Assembly (NCBI RefSeq): GCF_000420265.1
Contig: NZ_ATUP01000001.1
Coordinates: forward strand, 1-64,000
Direction: 5' to 3'
DNA length: 64,000 nt
From: Oceanicaulis alexandrii DSM 11625
Lineage (GTDB): Bacteria; Pseudomonadota; Alphaproteobacteria; Caulobacterales; Maricaulaceae
A program made the position numbers and the translations under genes. Position 1 is the stretch's first letter; each line of letters starts with the position of its first letter. The notes beneath the pieces are model-generated. The model ran no database searches, was not told the DNA's origin, and saw only the letters and a program-made list of their open reading frames with translations. This document shows positions 27,210 through 35,325 of this stretch, one piece after another.

Positions 27210-28679
27210 ATGTTGCGTGAACGGGCTGCGCACCTTCTTGCCGCCATACAAAACCGCCGCGCCATGGTGCTCGGCGATCTGCTGTATGACAGCTTTGTCT
27301 ATGGCGACACCCATCGCATTTCGCGAGAAGCGCCGGTGCCGATCCTGTCAGAGAAGCGACGCACGGCGATGCTGGGCGGCGCAGGCAATCTTGCGCGTAA
27401 TCTCTCAAGCCTCGGCGCTGAAGTGCGCCTGATTTCCGTCGCCGGGACTGACGCTGACGGCGACGCTGCGATTGACCTGGTCAAGGCCGCCTGTGGCGAT
27501 GCGGAGGGAGTCGTCCGGACGCCTGAGCGCCCAACGCCGTCTAAAATCCGCTATGTCTCCAATAATCAGCAGATGTTCTGCGTTGATCGCGACCCGACAG
27601 AGACGATCCGGAGCGACACGGTTTCAGAGCTCTTAAATCACATTAAATATGCGATTGAAGAGTCTGATATTCTGATTGTTTCTGACTACGGTCGTGGCGT
27701 GGTGACGCGTGAGTTGGTGCAAGCCGCCATCGCTCTTGCGCGCGAAGCGGGCAAGCCTGTCAGCGTCGATCCGCGCGGTCATGATTACAGCCGGTATGAC
27801 GGCGCCAGCATTATCAAGCCCAATGCCGGCGAACTTGAAGCCGAAACCGGACTGACCGTCTCCAGTGATGACGACGCGGCGACAGCGCTGATAGCCCTCA
27901 AGGCGCAATTGTCGCGCACTGAGGCCGTCATGGTCACACGTGGCGGCGCTGGCATGACCTTGCTGGATGAAACCGGCGCCATTCATCATCACCGATCTCG
28001 CCCTCGCGAAGTCTATGACGTTTCAGGCGCTGGCGACACGGCGCTTGCCGGACTGTCTCTCGCCATGGCGGCCGGCGCGTCTTTGAAGGACGCGATGGAA
28101 TTCGCCGATCTTGCTGCAGGCGTTGCGGTCGGCAAGCCGGGAACAGCCACCGTTTCGCCCGAAGAAGTGCTCGATGCTGCACAAGCGGGTGAGGAAGCGC
28201 CGGACTGGCGCATCATGTCCCGCCCGGCCATGGCGGCGCTGTCGGCGGACTGGCGTGCGAGCGGTTTGAAAGTGGGCTTTACCAATGGCTGCTTTGATCT
28301 GCTGCATCCGGGGCATTTGTCCGTGCTGCGCCATGCGGCTTCGGTCTGTGATCGTCTGATCGTCGGATTGAACGCTGACGCCTCGGTCAAACGCCTGAAA
28401 GGTGAGAACCGCCCGATCAATGATCAGGTCACCCGCGCAACCATGCTCGCCTCGCTCGAAATGGTGGACAGGGTGGTGATATTTGATGAAGACACGCCTG
28501 CAGAGCTGATCTCGGAAATCCGCCCCCATGTCATGGTCAAGGGGGCCGATTATGTGGCGGACGAACTGCCCGGCGCAGATTTCATCCGGCAGTCTGGCGG
28601 GGAAATCGTCCTTGCGCCGCTGATGGACGGGCTTTCCACCACCAATATCGTCAATCGCTTGCGGCAGGGCGATCCGTAA
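27210..28679 (+). CDS. hldE: Bifunctional heptose 7-phosphate kinase / heptose 1-phosphate adenylyltransferase
   Basis: 489 residues with two domains. A PfkB/ribokinase-type kinase occupies about 1-320 (VLGDLLYDSFVYGDTHRISREAPVPIL, catalytic DVSGAGDTALAGL near 270). A cytidylyltransferase-fold domain starts at about 350, with TNGCFDLLHPGH (358-369, HxGH = H366-H369) and VMVKGADYV. Makes ADP-glycero-manno-heptose precursor for the LPS inner core. The fusion is the E. coli-type arrangement. GGAG upstream of ATG 27210. Ends back-to-back with the next gene. Confidence 0.95.
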   Translation: MLRERAAHLLAAIQNRRAMVLGDLLYDSFVYGDTHRISREAPVPILSEKRRTAMLGGAGNLARNLSSLGAEVRLISVAGTDADGDAAIDLVKAACGDAEGVVRTPERPTPSKIRYVSNNQQMFCVDRDPTETIRSDTVSELLNHIKYAIEESDILIVSDYGRGVVTRELVQAAIALAREAGKPVSVDPRGHDYSRYDGASIIKPNAGELEAETGLTVSSDDDAATALIALKAQLSRTEAVMVTRGGAGMTLLDETGAIHHHRSRPREVYDVSGAGDTALAGLSLAMAAGASLKDAMEFADLAAGVAVGKPGTATVSPEEVLDAAQAGEEAPDWRIMSRPAMAALSADWRASGLKVGFTNGCFDLLHPGHLSVLRHAASVCDRLIVGLNADASVKRLKGENRPINDQVTRATMLASLEMVDRVVIFDEDTPAELISEIRPHVMVKGADYVADELPGADFIRQSGGEIVLAPLMDGLSTTNIVNRLRQGDP

Positions 28680-29906
28680 CTAGCCATCAATGGGCGTGAT
28701 AGGGGCGACCTCAACCTCAAGCGGCGCATCAAGCGGCGGGGCGTAACGCGCTTCATCGGCCATGATCGCGCGCATCACTTCCAACCGGGCTTGAGCATTG
28801 GCGCGGATGTCCATGTAGAACAGGTTGGAGGGACGCACCCGTCGATCCTCCGCAAGGCGCCCGGGCCGGCGCAAGGCGCTGGCGCGCGGCTGATCAATCA
28901 TCAACAAGCCGCCCTGGCATTGCGCGCCCGTCTGGTTGGTCATGGGCGAGGGCGCATCCGTCAGCATCAAGCCCTCCGCCGCAGCCGCGCCCCGATGCAA
29001 TCGTGCAGGGGCATAGTCCTCATTCGCGGTCCACAACACAGGATTGACGCACAACAGAGCCCGGTCCTCGACAGGGGGCAGCCGCCCTCGGGAATCAAGC
29101 GCTCGCGAGCGCTGCGTCAAAGCCTCGATGCGGGCTGTCTCCTGCGGGCGAACGGCGACCCAGCCCACCAGACAACGCACCTCGGACGGATCTGTGCACA
29201 CCGGAACGGTCGAGAGCGGCCCAGCCAGAAGATCCAGAGGCGTCGGCGCCTCGATGATGTAGGCGGCTGTCAGGCGCCGGCGCACTGCAGGGTCAGGCGC
29301 AACTCGCCGCGCCAGAACGTCCAGCGCGATGGCGCCGCCCTGGCCCACACCGACGATGAAGAAAGGCTGCTCGGGATCCGTCTCGCGCAGAAACTGGGTG
29401 AAGGCGCGCTGGATATCCGTTTGCGCCAGCTCCCGCGCCAGGACTGAATCCTCGCGATTATTCATGAAGGTATAGAGCGACGCCTGACGATAGCGCGGCG
29501 CATAAAGCTCCACATCCTGAACTAGGAACGGCGCGGCGTAGTTCGGCAGGATGATCTGGGACAACTCCACCGCTTCCTGCGGCCGATCATAGGGCGCATT
29601 CCAGTGGCTGCCGCCGTCATAGGTGGTGGGATGAATGAAAAAGACCGCCGGATGCCCTGCCTCGTCAGGCAAGCGCACGTCCGGTCGCGCCGCCCAGGCT
29701 TCATCCTGTGTGTAATCGGGGGCCGGGGGGCGTTGATAGGTCTGAAACGGCACGCCGGGATCCAGAAACGTCTGGAAGATCTGGTCGCGTAAAACGAAGG
29801 CGCTCAACGCGGACAGCAGAACAAAGCCGCCCAAAGCGCCAAACAGGAGCCAGCGCAACCAGGCGGTGAGGGGGATGTTGAAGGGGCCGTTCATGCTCAC
29901 ACTCAT
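28680..29906 (-). CDS. DUF3089 alpha/beta-hydrolase-like protein with nucleophile Ser replaced
   Basis: 408 residues with one N-terminal transmembrane anchor (WLRWLLFGALGGFVLLSALSAFV). A DUF3089 domain follows, recognised by AVFFIHPTTYDGGSHWNAPY, NYAAPFLVQDVELYAPRYRQAS and DIQRAFTQFL. At the nucleophile elbow, where the family usually has G-H-S-Q-G, this protein reads GVGQGG: Gly188 (codon GGC) takes the Ser place. It may therefore be catalytically dead or use another residue. Probably periplasmic. It converges with hldE without a gap; no clear ribosome site precedes ATG 29906, and ATG 29894 is an alternative. Confidence 0.8.
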   Translation of the reverse strand: MSVSMNGPFNIPLTAWLRWLLFGALGGFVLLSALSAFVLRDQIFQTFLDPGVPFQTYQRPPAPDYTQDEAWAARPDVRLPDEAGHPAVFFIHPTTYDGGSHWNAPYDRPQEAVELSQIILPNYAAPFLVQDVELYAPRYRQASLYTFMNNREDSVLARELAQTDIQRAFTQFLRETDPEQPFFIVGVGQGGAIALDVLARRVAPDPAVRRRLTAAYIIEAPTPLDLLAGPLSTVPVCTDPSEVRCLVGWVAVRPQETARIEALTQRSRALDSRGRLPPVEDRALLCVNPVLWTANEDYAPARLHRGAAAAEGLMLTDAPSPMTNQTGAQCQGGLLMIDQPRASALRRPGRLAEDRRVRPSNLFYMDIRANAQARLEVMRAIMADEARYAPPLDAPLEVEVAPITPIDG

Positions 29907-30012
29907 ACGCTTGCAACTGGGACGTCAGCAAGAGGGAGCCTTGATTCCTCCCATATTCGCGGGCATTGCAGAGAGGCGTCCGCTCTGGACGCTGTAACAG
30001 GAGTTGAGCGAC

Positions 30013-30741
30013 GTGCTTCGCTGGCTACGCAATCGCTTTTTGACCGGCGTCGTTGTCGCCGCCCCGATCGGCATCACTTTCTGGCTGATCTACAGCTTCG
30101 TGACCTTTGTGGACCAGGTGATCAAGCCGCTGGTTCCGGCCCGCTACAATCCTGAAAGCTATCTGCCCTTCGCCATACCCGGCATGGGGCTTCTGATCGC
30201 GGTGCTGGGACTGACCTTGCTGGGGGCGCTGGCGGCGAACATTTTCGGCCGTAGCCTGCTTGATCTGGGCGAGCGCGTACTCAATTCCGTGCCGCTAATT
30301 CGCAATATCTACGCCGCACTCAAACAGATCGTCGAGACGGTCTTCCAGGGCCAACAGAACTCCTTCAAGGAAGTGGTGCTGGTGGAATACCCCATGGCGG
30401 GCAGCTATGCGGTCGCTTTCGTGGCCTCGACCGGCCGCGGCGTCATCCGCTCGGTCGTGGGCAAGGGCGATGACGTCATCGGCGTCTTTATTCCGACCAC
30501 GCCAAACCCGACATCGGGCTTCTTGCTGTTCGTGCCGCGCTCCAAGGCGATCGCGCTCGACCTGACGGTGGAGGAAGCCGCCAAGCTGATCATTTCCTTC
30601 GGCATGGTGACGCCGGATCGCTTGCCGGACGGCGCGATCCCGCAAGCCGAACCGGGCAAGGCCGGCGCTGGCCTGATGCCCGACGATACCCAGGGCGGCG
30701 ATGCGCCCGAGTCTGAAGACCCTGATTCCCCGAAGCCCTGA
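30013..30741 (+). CDS. DUF502 family membrane protein
   Basis: About 242 residues. Two transmembrane helices (LTGVVVAAPIGITFWLIYSFVTFV and FAIPGMGLLIAVLGLTLLGALAANIFG) come first, then the DUF502 core with PLIRNIYAALKQIVETV, FKEVVLVEYPMAGSYAVAFVAS and VGVFIPTTPNPTSGFLLFVP-type sequence. The C terminus is a disordered acidic/Pro tail. Family role unknown. Start: AGGAG ends at 30003, so GTG at 30013 (9-base spacing) is favoured over TTG 30004, which abuts the site. The ABC-like family is often found near recG in alphaproteobacteria, as here. Confidence 0.85.
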   Translation: MLRWLRNRFLTGVVVAAPIGITFWLIYSFVTFVDQVIKPLVPARYNPESYLPFAIPGMGLLIAVLGLTLLGALAANIFGRSLLDLGERVLNSVPLIRNIYAALKQIVETVFQGQQNSFKEVVLVEYPMAGSYAVAFVASTGRGVIRSVVGKGDDVIGVFIPTTPNPTSGFLLFVPRSKAIALDLTVEEAAKLIISFGMVTPDRLPDGAIPQAEPGKAGAGLMPDDTQGGDAPESEDPDSPKP

Positions 30742-30760
30742 GTTTTCGAGATAGCGACAT

Positions 30761-30794
30761 AAAAAAGCCCCCCGGATGATCCATCCGGGGGGCT
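30761..30794 (-). terminator. Rho-independent terminator of the cold-shock gene
   Basis: On the minus strand a 13-base stem (AGCCCCCCGGATG / CATCCGGGGGGCT) is followed by six T residues, 27 bases past the cold-shock stop. It may also slow transcription from the DUF502 side, although that side lacks a T run. Confidence 0.85.
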
Positions 30795-30820
30795 CTTCAT
30801 CCAAATCTTTTCAGATCAGA

Positions 30821-31033
30821 TTAGTCGGCTTTCGCAAGCGAACCTGCGGAAGTTTTGCCGCTTTTGTGGTCGCGCTCTTCTTCATAAGAAATGCGCTGAC
30901 CTTCGGTGAGCTCGGGCATGCCCGCACGCTCAACGGCGGACGCGTGCACGAACACGTCCTTGGAACCGTCGTCAGGTTGAATGAAACCGTAGCCTTTGGT
31001 GGCGTTGAACCACTTCACAATGCCGGTAGCCAT
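30821..31033 (-). CDS. Cold-shock domain protein (CspA family)
   Basis: 70 residues forming one cold-shock OB fold: [38 protein letters not shown], with the RNP1-like KGYGFI and RNP2-like VFVHA motifs. Binds single-stranded RNA/DNA, acting as an RNA chaperone. AAAGGA lies 10 bases before ATG 31033. The 185 bases between it and the recG stop presumably hold its promoter and a leader; I see no other gene there. Confidence 0.95.
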   Translation of the reverse strand: MATGIVKWFNATKGYGFIQPDDGSKDVFVHASAVERAGMPELTEGQRISYEEERDHKSGKTSAGSLAKAD

Positions 31034-31218
31034 TGATGAATGTCCTTTTTTAGACAAGAGATAATCACCACGCCCTCCGAATAAGAGCATGGCGGACATC
31101 GACATTTGGAGGGAGTGGAATCAGCGCCGAAGCGCGGTGACCGAAAACCTGGCCATGTATCGATGGCGATTAGATACTACAGACCGAAGCCGATAGCCAG
31201 AGAAATCTGCGGCCCGGT

Positions 31219-33312
31219 CTATCCCGACCGCATCAATCGCACGCCTTCATCGCGTTCAAACAAGTACAGCAAGGTGCGCAGGGCCTCTCCACGCTCTCCG
31301 GCGAACACGTCGTCACGGGCGGCTTCATACTGCGCCGCGTCGCTGGCGAGTTCCAGAAGGTCGGCATGAGCGGCGAGATCGGCGATTCGGTAATCCGGCA
31401 GGCCCGACTGTTTCAGCCCCAGCGGATCACCCGAGCCGCGCAAGCGCCAGTCTTCCTCGGCGATGACGAAGCCGTCATCGGAATTGCGCATGATCTCGAG
31501 CCGCGCCCGGGCGGTCTCGCCCAGCTGGCCATGATAGAGCAAGAGGCAGGTGGAGGGCTTGTCGCCCCGACCCACACGCCCGCGCAACTGATGGAGCTGC
31601 GCCAGACCAAACCGCTCGGCGTGCTCGATCACCATGATGGTGGCGTCCGGCGCATCCACACCGACCTCGATCACAGTGGTGGCGACCAGCACATCAATCT
31701 CGCCAGCGCGGAAATCCTCGGCGGCCTTTTGCTTGTCGCGCGCCGGCATGCGGCCATGCACCAGACCGATGCGCGCGTTCGGCAGCATTTCCGACAGCAT
31801 GTGGTGTCGCGCTTCGGCGGCGGCGAGATCGGACGTGTCGCTGTCTTCCACCAGCGGGCAGACCCAATAGGCGCGCTCACCCTTGGCCAGAGCGCGCTTG
31901 AGCCCTTCGACGATCTCATAGAGCCGTTCGCCGGACACGACGCGGGTGTCAGGCGGAATGCGGCCAGCGGGTTTTTCATCCAGACGGCTGACATCGAGAT
32001 CACCGAACGCCGCGAGCGTCAGCGTACGCGGAATAGGGGTGGCGGACATGGCGAGCACATCCGGCGCACGGCCCTTCATGGTCAGCTTGCGGCGGTCAGA
32101 CACCCCAAAACGGTGTTGCTCGTCAATCACCACCAGGCCCAGATCGGCGAACTCCACGCTGTCCTGGAACAGGGCGTGAGTGCCGCAGACCACTTGCGCC
32201 TCGCTTGAGGCGATCTGCGCCTCCAACTCCTTGCGCGCCTTGCCCTTGTCGCGTCCGGTCAGCGCCACGACCGTTATCCCGGCGGGCGCGAGCAAGTCGC
32301 TCATCACCTTGGCGTGCTGACGGGCGACGATTTCAGTCGGCGCCATCAGGGCAGTCTGCACCCCGGCTTCGGCGGCATGGGCGGCGCAGAGCGCGGCGAC
32401 GAAGGTTTTGCCCGAGCCCACATCGCCATGAACCAGCCGCATCATGCGCTGCGCGCTGTCCATATCGGTCTTGCAGGCCTCAAACGCGCGCATCTGAGCG
32501 CCGGTCGGCGTGAAGGGCGCATGCTCGAGGACTTGCGCCACACGGGCGCCGTCTCCCGATAAAGGTCGGCCTTTGCGCGCCTTGCGATCGCGCCGCGCCA
32601 GTTTCAAAGCCAGCTGGTGGGCGAACAGCTCGTCAAAAGCGAGACGTTTGCGAACCCTCGCGCCGGGCTCCAGATCAAGATTTGATTGCGGGGCGTGAAG
32701 CTCCAAAAGCGCCTCACGCCAGCCCGGCCAGTCCTCGCGCGCTTTCAGTGGCGGATCGATCCATTCAGGCAGATCGGGCAGGGTGCCGAGCGCCTCAGCC
32801 ATCGCCTTGCGCATCACATTGATCGAGAGCCCCGCCGTCAGCGGATAGACCGGCTGCAACAGATCCTTGTCCTCGACCTCTTTGGGGTCGGCGATCAGAT
32901 CGGGATGCACCATCTGGATCTCGCTGGCGAAACGCTCCGCCTTGCCTGACACCAGCCGGGTTGAGCCTTCGGGCAGCATGCGGCGCAAATAATCGGACTT
33001 GGCGTTGAAAAACACCAGATGCAGCCAGCCCGTCTCGTCGCGCATGCGCACCTTGTAGGGCTGCTTCATGGTGGGGCGGGGGATATGGGCCTCCACCTCC
33101 GCCTCGATGCTGACCAGCACCTGGTTTCCGGCGTCACCGGCATTAGAGATCGACACCCGGTGCGTCCGGTCCACCAGCCCCGTGGGCGCGGTGAAGATCA
33201 GATCCTTCACCCGCGGCCCCGCCACCTTCTCCATCAAGGCCGCAAGCCGAGGCCCCACGCCTTTCAGCGTGGTCAGATCAGCAAACAGCGGGAAGAGCGA
33301 TTGTGGGCGCAT
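31219..33312 (-). CDS. recG: ATP-dependent DNA helicase RecG
   Basis: 697 residues. The N-terminal wedge/OB region begins LTTLKGVGPRLAALMEKVAG. The helicase has Walker A MRLVHGDVGSGKTFVAA, motif II VIDEQHRFGV, motif III MSATPIPRTL and motif VI QLRGRVGRGDKPSTCLL. Regresses stalled replication forks and processes recombination intermediates. Normal family length. In many alphaproteobacteria recG is followed closely by sdhE and mfd on the opposite strand; here a regulator-cytochrome pair lies in between. Confidence 0.96.
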   Translation of the reverse strand: MRPQSLFPLFADLTTLKGVGPRLAALMEKVAGPRVKDLIFTAPTGLVDRTHRVSISNAGDAGNQVLVSIEAEVEAHIPRPTMKQPYKVRMRDETGWLHLVFFNAKSDYLRRMLPEGSTRLVSGKAERFASEIQMVHPDLIADPKEVEDKDLLQPVYPLTAGLSINVMRKAMAEALGTLPDLPEWIDPPLKAREDWPGWREALLELHAPQSNLDLEPGARVRKRLAFDELFAHQLALKLARRDRKARKGRPLSGDGARVAQVLEHAPFTPTGAQMRAFEACKTDMDSAQRMMRLVHGDVGSGKTFVAALCAAHAAEAGVQTALMAPTEIVARQHAKVMSDLLAPAGITVVALTGRDKGKARKELEAQIASSEAQVVCGTHALFQDSVEFADLGLVVIDEQHRFGVSDRRKLTMKGRAPDVLAMSATPIPRTLTLAAFGDLDVSRLDEKPAGRIPPDTRVVSGERLYEIVEGLKRALAKGERAYWVCPLVEDSDTSDLAAAEARHHMLSEMLPNARIGLVHGRMPARDKQKAAEDFRAGEIDVLVATTVIEVGVDAPDATIMVIEHAERFGLAQLHQLRGRVGRGDKPSTCLLLYHGQLGETARARLEIMRNSDDGFVIAEEDWRLRGSGDPLGLKQSGLPDYRIADLAAHADLLELASDAAQYEAARDDVFAGERGEALRTLLYLFERDEGVRLMRSG

Positions 33313-33377
33313 GTCGCTAACATCGCCCGTGAACTGGATTCGCGAAAGTCTCGCCCTTCACCCAACCGCACCCGCCT

Positions 33378-33881
33378 TCAGCGTTGGGGCGGCAACAGGT
33401 CTTCAAGAAAGAACGCGGCCAGGTCCGCCCGACCCTCCAGCCCCGCCTTCCGGTACAGGGATCGCGATTGCTCCCGAACCGTCCGTTCTGACGTGCCGCG
33501 AATGTCTGCGATCTCGGCATGTGAAAGCCCCTTGAGCAAGAGCATGCCGATTTCGGTCTCTGACGGGGTCAGGTTCCAGGCCGAAAACTGATCAGATATG
33601 GCCGCGCTCAGGCCTTGCACGAGCGCGCGGTGTTGATCGCGCCAATGGATTGTGTCGCGTCGCGCGATGACCAGATCCCGATTGACTTGCAAAAAACGGC
33701 GCAAGGTCAGACCCGCTCCGACCAGCGCCGCCACCAGGACAAACCCTTCAAGCATCAGATGGGTCAGGCTCACGCCTTCACGCCCGTCAATCAGAAGGTC
33801 AGCGGCTATCAGCAACGCGATCAAACCGAAGACGCCTGATGTGACAATGTGGATAAGCCTCTGGGATCTGTTTTCCGACAT
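33378..33881 (-). CDS. Membrane-anchored LuxR-type transcriptional regulator
   Basis: 167 residues. Two N-terminal transmembrane helices (IVTSGVFGLIALLIAADLLI and LMLEGFVLVAALVGAGLTLRRFL), a short linker, and a C-terminal LuxR helix-turn-helix (about 100-160) with LTPSETEIGMLLLKGLSHAEIADIRGTSERTVREQSRSLYRKAGL. There is no receiver or autoinducer domain, so sensing probably occurs through the membrane part. GGAGG lies 8 bases before ATG 33881. The gene is divergent from a b-type cytochrome gene with 161 bases between, suggesting that it controls that gene. Confidence 0.82.
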   Translation of the reverse strand: MSENRSQRLIHIVTSGVFGLIALLIAADLLIDGREGVSLTHLMLEGFVLVAALVGAGLTLRRFLQVNRDLVIARRDTIHWRDQHRALVQGLSAAISDQFSAWNLTPSETEIGMLLLKGLSHAEIADIRGTSERTVREQSRSLYRKAGLEGRADLAAFFLEDLLPPQR

Positions 33882-34042
33882 AGGACGCCTCCATTCACAC
33901 GCGGGACCGGGGGAACTGTCAAAAGACGTATGGCCCTTGCTCTCTGTTCGCGCCAGCACTGATCCACAGCCGTCGACCGAGGAAACGAGCAGGGAAAACC
34001 GCAAGCGCAATCCTCGACCGTCAGCGTCAACTGGAGAGCGAT

Positions 34043-34759
34043 ATGAGCAACAACCAACAAGCAGACGGATCAGGTTCGCACGAACTGACCACTGTAAAGG
34101 TCTGGGACCCCGTCGTACGGATCGGTCACTGGGTTATCGTCATCGGAGTCCTGACCGCATACTTCACTGGCGATGAAGTGCCCAACGTCCACATCTGGGC
34201 CGGATACATCGTCGGGATCACCGTTATTGTGAGAGTCATCTGGGGTTTTGTCGGCACTCGACACGCCCGGTTCTCCAGTTTTGTCAAAGGCCCAGGGTCG
34301 GTCTGGCGCTATGTCTCGGGCCTGCTCAAGGGCGAAGCCAAACGCTCCATTGGCCATAACGCGGCTGGCGGCGCCATGACGGTGGCTTTGCTGATCGCTC
34401 TGTCAGGCGTGATGGTGTCCGGTCTCGCCTTGCAAGCGATCGAAGACGGGGCAGGCCCGCTTGCTGGGATCATGGCGAGCTCAGGCCCTCCTGTGCCGGA
34501 ACTCGGCGAGGCGTCGCAAGACCATCAGACGCGAGCTTATGAAGATTATGACGATGAACATGAAGAGCATGACGACCGCTATGAAGCCGGAGAAGCGGGC
34601 GACGAAGGCGCAGAAGAGCTATACGAGTCGCTCCATTCGATCTTTGTTTACATCACGCTCGCGCTCGCCGGGATCCATGTGATCGGCGTGCTGGTCTCAA
34701 GCCTCGTGCATCGTGAGAACCTGCCAGCCTCCATGATAACCGGTCGAAAACGCCCCTGA
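34043..34759 (+). CDS. b561-type cytochrome with an acidic, His-containing loop
   Basis: 238 residues of the cytochrome b561/Ni-Fe hydrogenase b-subunit superfamily. Four transmembrane helices carry candidate heme His residues in VRIGHWVIV, VHIWAGY, SIGHNAAGG and LHSIFVYITLALAGIHV. Between helix 3 and helix 4 (about residues 160-195) lies an unusual loop dense in Asp, Glu, Tyr and His (DYDDEHEEHDDRYEAGEAGD), a possible metal-binding or pH-sensing segment. It would pass electrons across or within the inner membrane; the partner is unknown. It is transcribed away from the LuxR-type gene. Confidence 0.8.
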   Translation: MSNNQQADGSGSHELTTVKVWDPVVRIGHWVIVIGVLTAYFTGDEVPNVHIWAGYIVGITVIVRVIWGFVGTRHARFSSFVKGPGSVWRYVSGLLKGEAKRSIGHNAAGGAMTVALLIALSGVMVSGLALQAIEDGAGPLAGIMASSGPPVPELGEASQDHQTRAYEDYDDEHEEHDDRYEAGEAGDEGAEELYESLHSIFVYITLALAGIHVIGVLVSSLVHRENLPASMITGRKRP

Positions 34760-34830
34760 TCTGAACAGGCTTGAACCGGGTGAAGGCGCAGCCCTTCACC
34801 CGCGCCCCTCCGCGCGCTATATGCGCTCAC

Positions 34831-35154
34831 ATGAGTGATAATCCTTTCTCCGATCCGAATACGCCCCTGGACCCTGAAGCGCGGCTGAAGCGTTTGACGT
34901 TTCGCGCCTGGCGGCGAGGGTTCAAGGAAGCCGACCTGATCATGGGACGCTTCGCGGACACCAAGCTCTATGACTTGTCGCCAGACGAGGTGGATGAGTT
35001 TGAGCGTCTGCTCGATGCGCCCGACACCGAGGTCTACGCCTGGATCTGCGGCACGATCGAGACTCCGGCCAATTATGACGGCCCGGTGCTGGATGCGCTG
35101 AAAAGCTTTGATTATGAGGCGCTCGCCGCCGAGGGCGACGGCCCGTCGAGCTAA
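34831..35154 (+). CDS. sdhE: FAD assembly factor SdhE
   Basis: 107 residues. The DUF339 core RLKRLTFRAWRRGFKEADLIMGRFAD contains the RGxxE motif (here RGFKE) used to help attach FAD covalently to succinate dehydrogenase SdhA, followed by ELSPDEVDEFERLL-type and VYAWICG helices. ATG 34831 gives the family's short N terminus; the upstream reading from 34771 is G/P-rich without homology. It precedes mfd, which matches the common alphaproteobacterial order. Confidence 0.88.
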   Translation: MSDNPFSDPNTPLDPEARLKRLTFRAWRRGFKEADLIMGRFADTKLYDLSPDEVDEFERLLDAPDTEVYAWICGTIETPANYDGPVLDALKSFDYEALAAEGDGPSS

Positions 35155-35170
35155 ACCGTCAGCATTTGCC

Positions 35171-35200
35171 CTCTTTCCCGGTGAAGACCGGGATCCAGAG
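35171..35200 (+). repeat. REP-like palindromic unit 1
   Basis: A 30-base element with hairpin CCCGGT-GAAG-ACCGGG at 35177-35192 flanked by CTCTT and CAGAG. It is paired with an inverted copy at 35225-35254. Confidence 0.5.
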
Positions 35201-35224
35201 AGGATCGAGCGCGACGTTTGACTG

Positions 35225-35254
35225 CTCTGTTCCCCGACCTTCGCCGGGGAAGAG
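35225..35254 (-). repeat. REP-like palindromic unit 2 (inverted)
   Basis: Read on the minus strand it matches unit 1 at 23 of 30 positions, keeping the CTCTT start, GAAG loop and CAGAG end, while the stem changes sequence yet still pairs (CCCCGGC / GTCGGGG). Units are 24 bases apart, tail to tail, in the 171-base sdhE-mfd gap. Confidence 0.5.
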
Positions 35255-35325
35255 TGGTGTAAAGAGAACCAATCACCCCCCGTCAAACTGGCGCGGGGGC
35301 GAAATTGTATTGAGGACGCCCCGCC

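Noticed and set aside
31034-31218. Small open frame on the plus strand upstream of the cold-shock gene
   Set aside because: No ribosome site and no coding character; the region is better explained as the promoter and leader of the cold-shock gene on the minus strand.
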